The translations under genes and the position numbers were made by a program. From positions 1-6,999 of the forward strand of contig CAAGGO010000424.1 in the NCBI GenBank assembly GCA_900769385.1: a stretch of DNA of 6,999 bases. Reading direction: 5' to 3'. The notes beneath the pieces are model-generated. The model saw only the letters and a list, made by a program, of their open reading frames with translations, was not told the origin of the DNA and did not search any database. The DNA comes from Rikenellaceae bacterium (GTDB lineage: Bacteria > Bacteroidota > Bacteroidia > Bacteroidales > UBA932). Positions 1 to 6,011 of this stretch are shown piece by piece. The first letter of the stretch is position 1. Every line of letters begins with the position of its first letter.

Positions 1-34
1 CAGTCCTTTGCTCTACCAACTGAGCTATGGCACC
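1..34 (-). tRNA. tRNA gene, 5' half only, probably tRNA-Phe (cut by window start)
   Basis: Read on the minus strand, bases 34 to 1 give the first 34 nucleotides of a tRNA. The conserved positions fall where they should without any gap: U8, A14, G18-G19, A21 and U33. The D stem pairs perfectly (G10-C25, C11-G24, U12-A23, C13-G22). The window ends at nucleotide 34, the first anticodon base, which is G. The anticodon stem strand AAGGA followed by C32-U33-G34 resembles Bacteroidetes tRNA-Phe (anticodon GAA) as I remember it. The other two anticodon bases lie outside the window, so the amino acid is an inference. A matching promoter lies just upstream. Confidence 0.9.
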
Positions 35-72
35 ATCTTGTTTTCCGTAACGAGTATTATCGTTTGGGATTG

Positions 73-103
73 CAAAGGTAGACATTATTTTTTAAACTCC
101 AAA
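73..103 (-). promoter_or_regulatory. Bacteroidetes-type -33/-7 promoter of the tRNA gene
   Basis: On the minus strand TTTG (103-100) is followed after exactly 19 bases by TACCTTTG (80-73). This fits the TTTG / TAnnTTTG pattern used by the primary sigma factor of Bacteroidetes. Transcription would start near base 66-69, leaving a 5' leader of about 32-35 bases before the tRNA, to be removed by RNase P. It is the strongest promoter match in the window and supports the phylum assignment. Confidence 0.8.
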
Positions 104-122
104 TTTTTTTGAAAGATTTTTG

Positions 123-130
123 TAATTTTG
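123..130 (+). promoter_or_regulatory. Putative -7 box of priA
   Basis: TAATTTTG matches the TAnnTTTG -7 element. No TTTG -33 element is seen at the usual distance upstream, so this is a partial match in an AT-rich stretch where chance hits are easy. If used, transcription would begin around 134-137, only a few bases before the chosen ATG at 142. It lies back to back with the tRNA promoter. Confidence 0.4.
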
Positions 131-141
131 TGAAAGAAATT

Positions 142-2316
142 ATGCAGACAAACCTTCATAACAGGCGCTATGCCTCTGTAATTCTTCCTGTTAGGTACAG
201 TGGAGAAATTTCATATTTTTTGCCGGAAATTTTTGCAGCAAATGCTGGAAGCAGGGTAAAAGTTGATCTTGCAGGGAAAATTTATACCGGAGTTATAAGT
301 AAAATCCTCTCTCAGGAGGAAATTCCTGCTCATACTCCCGATGGTAAAGAGATCCAGTACAAGCCAATTTTAGCTGTAGAGGAGGTTCCGCCTGTCCTTC
401 CAACAGAAATTTTGTTGTGGGAGAGGGTGGCACAGTACTATATGTGCACCACAGGTGAAGTGTACAAGGCTGCATATCCTGCCCTTCAAGTGAAGCAGGA
501 GAGTGTGAAGCCCCGCAAGACCGTGGAACATTTCCTGCAGGAGGTGGCAAAGGATTTAATTTCACAAAACAGCCTCCACACAAACGGCAATACAAATGAA
601 TCGGGTGCAGCAATTGCCACCGGGGAGAACAATGAACCCGCATCACCAGCTCCACAACTGTCGGGAATACAACAGGAGGCATTCAACAAGATTAAGGCAA
701 GCCATACTGATGCTCCCGGGAAACCGGTGCTTTTGAGGGGTGTTACAGGCAGCGGAAAAACTGAGATTTACATTACTCTGGCATTGGAACAGTTGCGCCA
801 GGGGAAGAATGTCCTTTATATGGTGCCGGAGATTGCCATAAGCAAGCAGCTGCAGAGCCGTCTGAAAAAGGTTTTTGGGGAGAGGCTGCTCACTTTCCAT
901 TCCAAGCAGACCGCTGCAGAGAAAGCCAGAATCCACAAGATTCTGCAGTATAACGCAGGCCTTGCAAACAGCACGGCAACCAACTCCGCCACAATCATTC
1001 TGGGTACCCGCTCCAGCCTGTTCCTGCCGTTCGGCAACCTTGGACTGGTGATAGTGGATGAGGAGCACGACTCCAGCTACAAGCAGACAGAGCCTGCCCC
1101 AAGGTATCAGGCAAAGGATACAGCCATTATGCTGGCACAGCTGCACGGGGCAAATGTTCTGCTTGGATCGGCAACACCTTCATATGAGAGTGAGTACAAC
1201 TGCATAAGCGGCAAGTTCACCCTTGTGGAGCTTACCGAGAAATATTTTGGGGCAATAACCCCTCAGGTGGAGATCATTGATACCATTTATGCAATGAAAA
1301 CCCGCCAGATGGTGGGAAATTTCTCGCAGAAACTCATTAATGAGATCCGCAAAACCGTGGAGGAGGGGTATCAGGTGCTCATTTTCCGCAACCGCCGCTC
1401 CTACTCCCCTGTTGTGGAGTGCCAGGAGTGCGGCTCAATTCCAAAATGCCCGCACTGCAACGTGCATTTGAGCTACCACAAATATAACCACACCCTCCGC
1501 TGCCACTATTGTGAATATATTGCCCACTTTACCGGTGTGTGCAACAATTGCGGCACGGCAACTTTCAATTACAAGGGGGCCGGTACAGAGAAACTTGAGG
1601 AGGAACTGGCAGCACTCTTCCCAAATGTGGCCATTGCCCGCTATGACGCAGATATTGCAAAGAGCAAAAAGACTGAGGAACAGACCATAAAGGATTTTGC
1701 AGAGGGCAAGACCAGCATCCTTGTCGGGACCCAGATGATCAGCAAGGGATTTGATTTTGAACGCCTTAAGCTGGTTGCTATCCTGCAGGCGGAGACCATC
1801 CTGGGCATACAGGATTTCCGTGCGGATGAGAAGGCCACCCAACTCTTCAGCCAGCTGATGGGACGTACCGGCCGCCGCGGAGTGCAGGGAAAACTCATAA
1901 TCCAGACCAACCAGAAGGACCACCCCGTTCTGGCCAAACTGCATACTCATAATCTTCCCGACAACAACCCTCTTCCGCCCCTTACAGCCCAACTGCTACG
2001 CGAAAGGCAGGAGTTCCAGTTTGCACCTTTTGTAAGGATGGTGAAGATAATTGTAAAGCACAAGGATGCCGGGAAACTGGATGAACTGTGCAGGGAGATA
2101 CAAGTAAAACTATCGGGAAGAAAAAATCTTGAATACAAGGAACTTGCAGGACCTTTCACCCCGGTAATTGACAAAGTGAGGGGTGAATTCATCAAATGCT
2201 TCTACGTGAAGTTTGCCCGCAACAGCCGCCTTGCACAGAACAAGCTTGCCCTGCAGGAATGCATCAAGGAGATAAAAGGGAACCAGGCCATTATCCTGGA
2301 TGTGGACCCGCTGTAG
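142..2316 (+). CDS. priA: Primosomal protein N' (PriA), replication restart DEAH-type helicase
   Basis: PriA is a cytoplasmic superfamily 2 3'-to-5' helicase that binds abandoned forks and D-loops and starts reloading of the replicative helicase. The protein is 724 residues, close to E. coli PriA (732) and shorter than many Bacteroidetes homologues as I recall them. Visible parts: an N-terminal 3'-DNA-end binding domain (about 1-120, with the YASVILPV start and a GEVYKAA segment); Walker A GVTGSGKT at 200-207; DEEH at 306-309; GSATPS; eight cysteines at 427, 430, 436, 439, 454, 457, 467 and 470 that would hold two zinc ions; motif V GTQM from 529; motif VI QLMGRTGRR at 571-579. Residues about 144-172 form an Asn/Ser/Gly/Thr/Ala/Pro-rich linker where a winged helix is expected. 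ATG 142 is preferred over in-frame TTG 109 and GTG 130, because it begins just before the conserved domain and the likely promoter box overlaps the upstream starts. Confidence 0.96.
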   Translation: MQTNLHNRRYASVILPVRYSGEISYFLPEIFAANAGSRVKVDLAGKIYTGVISKILSQEEIPAHTPDGKEIQYKPILAVEEVPPVLPTEILLWERVAQYYMCTTGEVYKAAYPALQVKQESVKPRKTVEHFLQEVAKDLISQNSLHTNGNTNESGAAIATGENNEPASPAPQLSGIQQEAFNKIKASHTDAPGKPVLLRGVTGSGKTEIYITLALEQLRQGKNVLYMVPEIAISKQLQSRLKKVFGERLLTFHSKQTAAEKARIHKILQYNAGLANSTATNSATIILGTRSSLFLPFGNLGLVIVDEEHDSSYKQTEPAPRYQAKDTAIMLAQLHGANVLLGSATPSYESEYNCISGKFTLVELTEKYFGAITPQVEIIDTIYAMKTRQMVGNFSQKLINEIRKTVEEGYQVLIFRNRRSYSPVVECQECGSIPKCPHCNVHLSYHKYNHTLRCHYCEYIAHFTGVCNNCGTATFNYKGAGTEKLEEELAALFPNVAIARYDADIAKSKKTEEQTIKDFAEGKTSILVGTQMISKGFDFERLKLVAILQAETILGIQDFRADEKATQLFSQLMGRTGRRGVQGKLIIQTNQKDHPVLAKLHTHNLPDNNPLPPLTAQLLRERQEFQFAPFVRMVKIIVKHKDAGKLDELCREIQVKLSGRKNLEYKELAGPFTPVIDKVRGEFIKCFYVKFARNSRLAQNKLALQECIKEIKGNQAIILDVDPL

Positions 2317-2337
2317 AACGCCGGCCGGAAAGGAAAG

Positions 2338-3285
2338 CTAAATCACATAGTTCACTCCCACCACAACCTTAATGGCGTGGGGCACAAGTTCAAAGATAAA
2401 TGGAGAGGTGCCAACCGCCTCGCCATCAATCTCTATGCGGCTCTCAGGAAAGCTCTCAATCTCAATCCTTTTGCACTGGGTGTGCATAACCTTTGGATTT
2501 GAATAAAGGTCACCGGTATACAGGAGCCTGAAATTGCGTGCAATACGGAATTTTGACATCTTGCGTATAATGGTAAGATCCATAAGCTCATCATCTACAG
2601 AGGCATCCGGGGTCTGCTGCATACCTCCGCCGTTGTACTTTCCAATGCCCACCGCACCGGAAAACACCATTCCGTTATAGAACTCGCTGCCGTCTGCAAC
2701 AATCCTGAATTTTACAGGGGAATATTTTGCAAATGTTTTCAATGCGCTGCGCAGATAAAGCCCTTTTCCGTACTTGCCCTCATCCTTAAGACAATTGTAT
2801 TTGAGGTTTACCACAGCATCATACCCCAAACCGGCCATATTGGCCATATAGCGGGTATGGAGCACCTTGGTTTCATAATAGGAAACCTTTGCCACATCCT
2901 GCAGGACCGTACGTTTTTCAACCAGTGATTTTACAGCTTCCCGATAGGTTTTGGAAATGCCGTACATCCTTACCCAGTCATTACCGGTACCGGCGGGAAT
3001 TACAGCAAGGTAAATCTCCGTTGTGGGAACTTTTTTCTGAATGAAGATACCGTTTACAACCTCGTGAATTGTACCGTCACCACCTACGGCCACTATGTTG
3101 CGGTAGCCGTCATTTATGGCCTTAACGGTAAGTTCTACGGCGTGATATTTATGTTCAGTAAACAGACAGGTAAAATGCAATCCGCTACCGTACATGAGGT
3201 TTGAAATAACGGGCCAATCCTTAAGCCCCCTTCCGCTCCCGGCCTTGGGGTTTACTATTACCATCCAGGCATCTGTCATTCCCAT
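2338..3285 (-). CDS. Diacylglycerol kinase / YegS-BmrU family lipid kinase
   Basis: The 315-residue protein belongs to the DAGK-catalytic-domain family, which phosphorylates diacylglycerol or a related lipid with ATP at the inner face of the membrane. In bacteria this usually recycles diacylglycerol into phospholipid synthesis. Visible motifs: NPKAGSGRG at 12-20, the nucleotide-binding GGDGT at 68-72, PAGTGND at 97-103, a glycine-rich YNGGGM segment near 217-222 followed by acidic DDELMDL, and IDGE at 286-289 near the C-terminus. Length is typical of the family, and no transmembrane segment or signal peptide is evident, as expected for a peripheral membrane enzyme. ATG 3285 is the first start; ATG at residues 3 or 8 would also keep the fold. 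It converges with priA across 21 bases and diverges from parA. The exact lipid (diacylglycerol, sphingoid base or other) cannot be told. Sphingolipids occur in Bacteroidetes, so the substrate is open. Confidence 0.92.
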   Translation of the reverse strand: MGMTDAWMVIVNPKAGSGRGLKDWPVISNLMYGSGLHFTCLFTEHKYHAVELTVKAINDGYRNIVAVGGDGTIHEVVNGIFIQKKVPTTEIYLAVIPAGTGNDWVRMYGISKTYREAVKSLVEKRTVLQDVAKVSYYETKVLHTRYMANMAGLGYDAVVNLKYNCLKDEGKYGKGLYLRSALKTFAKYSPVKFRIVADGSEFYNGMVFSGAVGIGKYNGGGMQQTPDASVDDELMDLTIIRKMSKFRIARNFRLLYTGDLYSNPKVMHTQCKRIEIESFPESRIEIDGEAVGTSPFIFELVPHAIKVVVGVNYVI

Positions 3286-3308
3286 ATTGTTGAAAACTTT
3301 ATACTGTG

Positions 3309-3316
3309 CAAATGTA
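3309..3316 (-). promoter_or_regulatory. Putative -7 box of the lipid kinase gene
   Basis: On the minus strand TACATTTG fits TAnnTTTG. No TTTG -33 element is found 19-21 bases upstream. The predicted transcription start, near 3302-3305, leaves a leader of under 20 bases before ATG 3285. Support is the motif plus its position in a short divergent region. Confidence 0.45.
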
Positions 3317-3336
3317 ATAAAAACTTAAAGATTTAG

Positions 3337-3344
3337 TATTTTTG
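3337..3344 (+). promoter_or_regulatory. Putative -7 box of the parA operon
   Basis: TATTTTTG fits TAnnTTTG, without a clear -33 TTTG. Transcription would start near 3348-3351, about 12-15 bases before ATG 3363. The box covers the in-frame TTG at 3342, which argues against TTG as the start of parA. Only 20 bases separate it from the opposing -7 box, so polymerases bound in the two directions would overlap. Confidence 0.5.
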
Positions 3345-3362
3345 CGTGTTAGAGTTTATTTT

Positions 3363-4139
3363 ATGGGAAAAGTTATAGCTATAGCAAATCAGAAAGGTGG
3401 CGTGGGCAAGACAACCACAGCAATAAACCTTGCGGCATCGTTGGCTGTTCTTGAAAAGAACACCCTGCTGATAGATGCTGATCCGCAGGCTAACACCACT
3501 TCGGGTCTTAATTTTGATCCTGATTCCAACTCAAAAAGCACCCTTTACGAGGTTCTTATTGGGGAGAAGAAAATGAGTGACATTATCCTGCAGACGGAGA
3601 TCAAGAACCTTAAGATTGTTCCGTCACACATCAACCTTGTGGGAGCTGAGATTGAGATGCTGAACATAGAGGAGAGAGAAAGTGTCCTTAAGAAGAACAT
3701 TGAATCTTTGTTGGATGAGTACGAGTACATTATCATAGACTGCTCGCCATCCTTGGGCCTCATTACAATAAACTCCCTTACCGCTGCCAACTCAGTAATC
3801 ATTCCGGTACAGTGCGAATTCTTTGCCCTTGAGGGTCTTGGCAAGCTGCTCAACACCATCAAACTGGTACAGAACAGGCTTAACCCAAATCTTGCAATTG
3901 AGGGATTCCTCCTTACAATGTTTGACGGCCGATTGAGGTATGCCAACCAGATAGTTGAAGAGGTAAGGCATCATTTTGGCAGTATGGTTTTCCAGACAAT
4001 GATAAACAGGAACGTGAGACTTAGCGAGGCACCAAGCCACGGCAAACCGGTAATCCTTTATGACGCCCTTTCTACAGGCTCAAACAATTACCTTAACCTT
4101 GCAAAAGAATTCATTTCCAAACAGCAACAGGAGCAATAA
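3363..4139 (+). CDS. parA: Chromosome partitioning ATPase ParA (Soj type)
   Basis: ParA is a deviant-Walker ATPase that dimerises with ATP, binds DNA nonspecifically over the nucleoid and, with ParB on parS sites, moves newly copied origins apart. The protein is 258 residues, the short chromosomal type without the N-terminal helix-turn-helix of plasmid ParA proteins. Visible: deviant Walker [10 protein letters not shown] at 11-19 with signature lysine K11; Walker A' IDADPQAN from 37 with D38 and D40; Walker B IIIDCSPS with D126; and the conserved [14 protein letters not shown] block near the C-terminus. ATG 3363 is chosen because [13 protein letters not shown] matches the family start. An in-frame TTG at 3342 would add seven residues but lies in the promoter box. 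It is the first gene of the cluster, with parB three bases downstream, so the two are surely co-transcribed. Confidence 0.97.
   Translation: MGKVIAIANQKGGVGKTTTAINLAASLAVLEKNTLLIDADPQANTTSGLNFDPDSNSKSTLYEVLIGEKKMSDIILQTEIKNLKIVPSHINLVGAEIEMLNIEERESVLKKNIESLLDEYEYIIIDCSPSLGLITINSLTAANSVIIPVQCEFFALEGLGKLLNTIKLVQNRLNPNLAIEGFLLTMFDGRLRYANQIVEEVRHHFGSMVFQTMINRNVRLSEAPSHGKPVILYDALSTGSNNYLNLAKEFISKQQQEQ
4129..4133 (+). promoter_or_regulatory. Shine-Dalgarno-like ribosome binding site of parB
   Basis: AGGAG sits inside the last codons of parA, nine bases before the parB ATG at 4143. It is the clearest Shine-Dalgarno match in the window; the other genes have only A-rich or purine-rich leaders, as is usual in Bacteroidetes. 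It fixes the parB start and may tie parB translation to parA translation. Confidence 0.5.
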
Positions 4140-4142
4140 AGT

Positions 4143-5057
4143 ATGGCAAAAATACAGACAGGATTGGGAAGAGGGTTGGGAGCCCTCATTTCTGATGTGA
4201 ACTCCATCCAGCAGGCAGCCCACAAGCCAACCACAACCGAGCCTGCCCGCCCGCTGGTATCAACTTCAGAAATTGAGATAAGCAAAATAGAGCCAAATCC
4301 ATACCAGCCCCGCACTGAGTTCAATCAGGAGGCACTGGAGGAACTGGCGGCATCACTCAAATTGCTTGGCCTTATCCAGCCAATTACAGTAAGGCCAATT
4401 GAAAACGGCAGATACCAGATTATCAGCGGTGAGCGCCGATTCAGGGCCAGCCAGATTGCAGGTCTGGAGAGAATTCCCGCATATATCCGCAAGACTGATG
4501 ACCAGGGAATGCTGGAGATGGCCATTGTGGAGAACATCCAGAGGGAAGACCTTGACTCAATTGAGGTAGCCCTGAGTTTCCAGAGGCTCATTGAGGAGTG
4601 CAACCTTACACAGGAAGCAATGGCAGAGAGAGTCGGAAAGAAACGTGCAACCGTTACCAACTACCTCCGTCTGCTCAAGCTCCCTGCAGAGATACAGTTT
4701 GCCATAAGGGCAAAGAAAATCAGCATGGGACACGCAAAAGCCCTTCTTGCACTTGAAACAGACAAAGAGCAGCTGAAATTTGCCAACCAGATCATTGAGC
4801 AGGACTTGTCTGTAAGACAAATTGAGCAGAAGATCCAGAAACTTGGACAGAAGAAGGAGAAAAAGGAGAAAGAGGAAGTTCCTGTAATTGAGCTTCCCGA
4901 CAGCCATTTCCGTGTAATTGAAATCATAGGAAAATACTTCAACAACAACGTAACCGCCAAAAGGGACAGCAAAGGACACGGAGAGCTTACCATCCGTTTC
5001 AAGGATGACAACGAGATGGAAATGTTCCTTCAGGCATTGGAAAACTCAAACATTTAA
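4143..5057 (+). CDS. parB: Chromosome partitioning protein ParB, CTP-dependent DNA clamp
   Basis: ParB (Spo0J type) loads at parS sites near the origin, switches with CTP into a sliding clamp, stimulates ParA ATPase and recruits SMC. The 304-residue protein has the expected order: N-terminal ParA-interacting peptide LGRGLGALI at 8-16 (R10 is the likely ATPase-stimulating arginine); CTP-binding N-domain with GLIQPITVR at 76-84, GERRFRA at 96-102 and ENIQRE at 130-135; a helix-turn-helix parS-binding domain around 155-180 (LTQEAMAERVG then TNYLRLLKLP); a charged Lys/Glu linker at about 236-245; and a C-terminal dimerisation domain to 304. All key residues I can check are present. The start follows three bases after the parA stop with an AGGAG upstream. 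No canonical parS palindrome (CACGTG core) was seen in the window, so its binding site must lie elsewhere. Confidence 0.97.
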   Translation: MAKIQTGLGRGLGALISDVNSIQQAAHKPTTTEPARPLVSTSEIEISKIEPNPYQPRTEFNQEALEELAASLKLLGLIQPITVRPIENGRYQIISGERRFRASQIAGLERIPAYIRKTDDQGMLEMAIVENIQREDLDSIEVALSFQRLIEECNLTQEAMAERVGKKRATVTNYLRLLKLPAEIQFAIRAKKISMGHAKALLALETDKEQLKFANQIIEQDLSVRQIEQKIQKLGQKKEKKEKEEVPVIELPDSHFRVIEIIGKYFNNNVTAKRDSKGHGELTIRFKDDNEMEMFLQALENSNI

Positions 5058-5065
5058 GAAGAAAG
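5058..5065 (+). promoter_or_regulatory. Purine-rich ribosome binding region before a GTG start
   Basis: GAAGAAAG lies four bases before GTG 5070, directly after the parB stop. The next in-frame ATG (5226) would remove the signal peptide, so the GTG must be the true start. The purine tract probably guides the ribosome, though it is not a strict Shine-Dalgarno sequence. Confidence 0.4.
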
Positions 5066-5069
5066 CAAA

Positions 5070-5978
5070 GTGCACAGAATTTACCTCATAATAGCAGCAT
5101 TATTGGGATGCCTTGTTGTTTCACTGCCCTCATACGGCCAGCTGAACAACAGCTTCATCAATACTGCCCCTCCAGGTGCAGAGTCCACTTCACAGCAGAA
5201 CTCCAACCAGGGGGAAGAGGTGATAATGTCCACAAAACCTGCATTTACCATCAAAAGGTATTTCAAATCATTGGCACACAAGGACACAATGAATGTAGCC
5301 CAGATGGCCATAGGTTCAATGGTACTCCCCGGAACTGCCCAAATCTACAATAAGCAGTACTGGAAACTCCCAATTGTATACGGATCAATTGGAGCTTGTG
5401 TTGGCGGGGCAATGGCCAATAAAGGGAAAGACGCACAAAAATATTTCATAGCCGGAGCACTTGCCTGCTACTGGGGAAGTGTATTGGATGGCGTAGTCTC
5501 CTTCAAAAGTGACCAGAAACCTCTTCCGGCCCGCGCAACAATGCTATCTGCAATAATTCCTGGACTCGGACAGGCATACAACGGCGACTACTGGAAAATT
5601 CCAATTTTCTACACAGGCCTTGGAGTATCAATATTCTGTTGGGCAGACAACCAGCAGCAATATGACAGATACAGGGAAATGTACCGCCAACTTGGAGACA
5701 ACACATACGAAGGAAACCTTTCGGAAGAGAATATCAAATGGTACAGGGACCAGTACAGAAGATACAGGGACTACTCCATCATAGCCACTGCACTGGTTTA
5801 TGCACTCAACATCATAGACGCAAACGTATTTGCCCACTTCAGCACTTTTGACATAAGTGATGACATTACCCTCAATGTGGAACCGGCACTGATAAATCCT
5901 GTGGTTCCAATGGGCAACAACTTTGCCACAAACTTGTCCGGCCAGCCGCTTGGATTCCAGATGAACTTGAAATTCTAA
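5070..5978 (+). CDS. DUF5683-type membrane protein with duplicated PG-Q-YN-YWK motif
   Basis: I recognise this as a DUF5683-like protein, a family of unknown function usual in Bacteroidetes and often next to parB. The 302 residues begin with a signal peptide (hydrophobic 4-19, likely cut after SYG, before Q24), then a Ser/Asn/Gln-rich stretch to about 50. Two related units follow. Unit 1 has PGTAQIYN from 87 and YWKLPIVY at 97-104, a hydrophobic segment to about 116, and a second one at 125-144 ending in LDG. Unit 2 has PGLGQAYN from 164, YWKIPIFY at 174-181, a hydrophobic segment to 191, a Tyr/Arg-rich loop at 197-234, and a hydrophobic segment at 236-254 with IDA. A SDDITLNVEPA tail follows. 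This suggests an inner-membrane protein with about four membrane segments. Cysteine 14 sits inside the signal peptide core and is a poor lipobox. The start is GTG, 12 bases after parB. No enzymatic motif is seen, so no function is assigned. Confidence 0.88.
   Translation: MHRIYLIIAALLGCLVVSLPSYGQLNNSFINTAPPGAESTSQQNSNQGEEVIMSTKPAFTIKRYFKSLAHKDTMNVAQMAIGSMVLPGTAQIYNKQYWKLPIVYGSIGACVGGAMANKGKDAQKYFIAGALACYWGSVLDGVVSFKSDQKPLPARATMLSAIIPGLGQAYNGDYWKIPIFYTGLGVSIFCWADNQQQYDRYREMYRQLGDNTYEGNLSEENIKWYRDQYRRYRDYSIIATALVYALNIIDANVFAHFSTFDISDDITLNVEPALINPVVPMGNNFATNLSGQPLGFQMNLKF
5328..5381 (+). repeat. Internal repeat unit, copy 1 (residues 87-104)
   Basis: Encodes PGTAQIYNKQYWKLPIVY. It matches copy 2 at 11 of 18 residues without gaps, including all of P, G, Q, Y, N, Y, W, K, P, I and the final Y. 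The YWK..PI codons are also alike at DNA level. It is a diverged duplication inside the DUF5683-type gene. Confidence 0.8.
5559..5612 (+). repeat. Internal repeat unit, copy 2 (residues 164-181)
   Basis: Encodes PGLGQAYNGDYWKIPIFY, 77 residues after copy 1. This copy is closer to the motif I recall from single-unit DUF5683 proteins (PG.GQ.YN..YWK.PI.Y), so it is likely the canonical unit and copy 1 the diverged one. Confidence 0.8.
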
Positions 5979-6011
5979 CACATAACAACATATAAAATAC
6001 ACTTTAAAACA

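Noticed and set aside
109..141. TTG 109 or GTG 130 as start of priA
   Set aside because: They would add residues that do not resemble PriA, and the likely -7 box at 123-130 overlaps this stretch. ATG 142 is the better start.
643..1146. Minus-strand open frame of 167 codons inside priA
   Set aside because: It lies fully opposite a well-conserved PriA region, its translation resembles no family I know, and it has no promoter or ribosome site. It is a shadow of the coding strand.
1435..1992. Minus-strand open frame of 185 codons inside priA
   Set aside because: It is opposite the zinc-binding and motif V-VI region. The cysteine- and leucine-rich translation follows from the sense codons, and no recognisable domain is present.
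2321..2328. CCGGCCGG palindrome as a transcription terminator
   Set aside because: It has no loop and no following T-tract on either strand, so it cannot form a normal intrinsic terminator.
4557..5011. Minus-strand frames rich in Leu, Phe and Ser opposite parB
   Set aside because: The apparent hydrophobic protein is the complement of the Lys/Glu-rich parB linker codons (AAG and GAG read as CTT and CTC), not a membrane protein gene.
3286..5069. parS site near parA and parB
   Set aside because: I looked for the CACGTG-centred palindrome typical of parS and found none in the region or elsewhere in the window. A diverged site cannot be excluded by eye.
5070..5114. Lipoprotein signal with lipobox LLGC in the DUF5683-type protein
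   Set aside because: The cysteine at residue 14 is followed by more hydrophobic residues (LVVSLP) and a better signal peptidase I site after SYG, so lipidation is unlikely.
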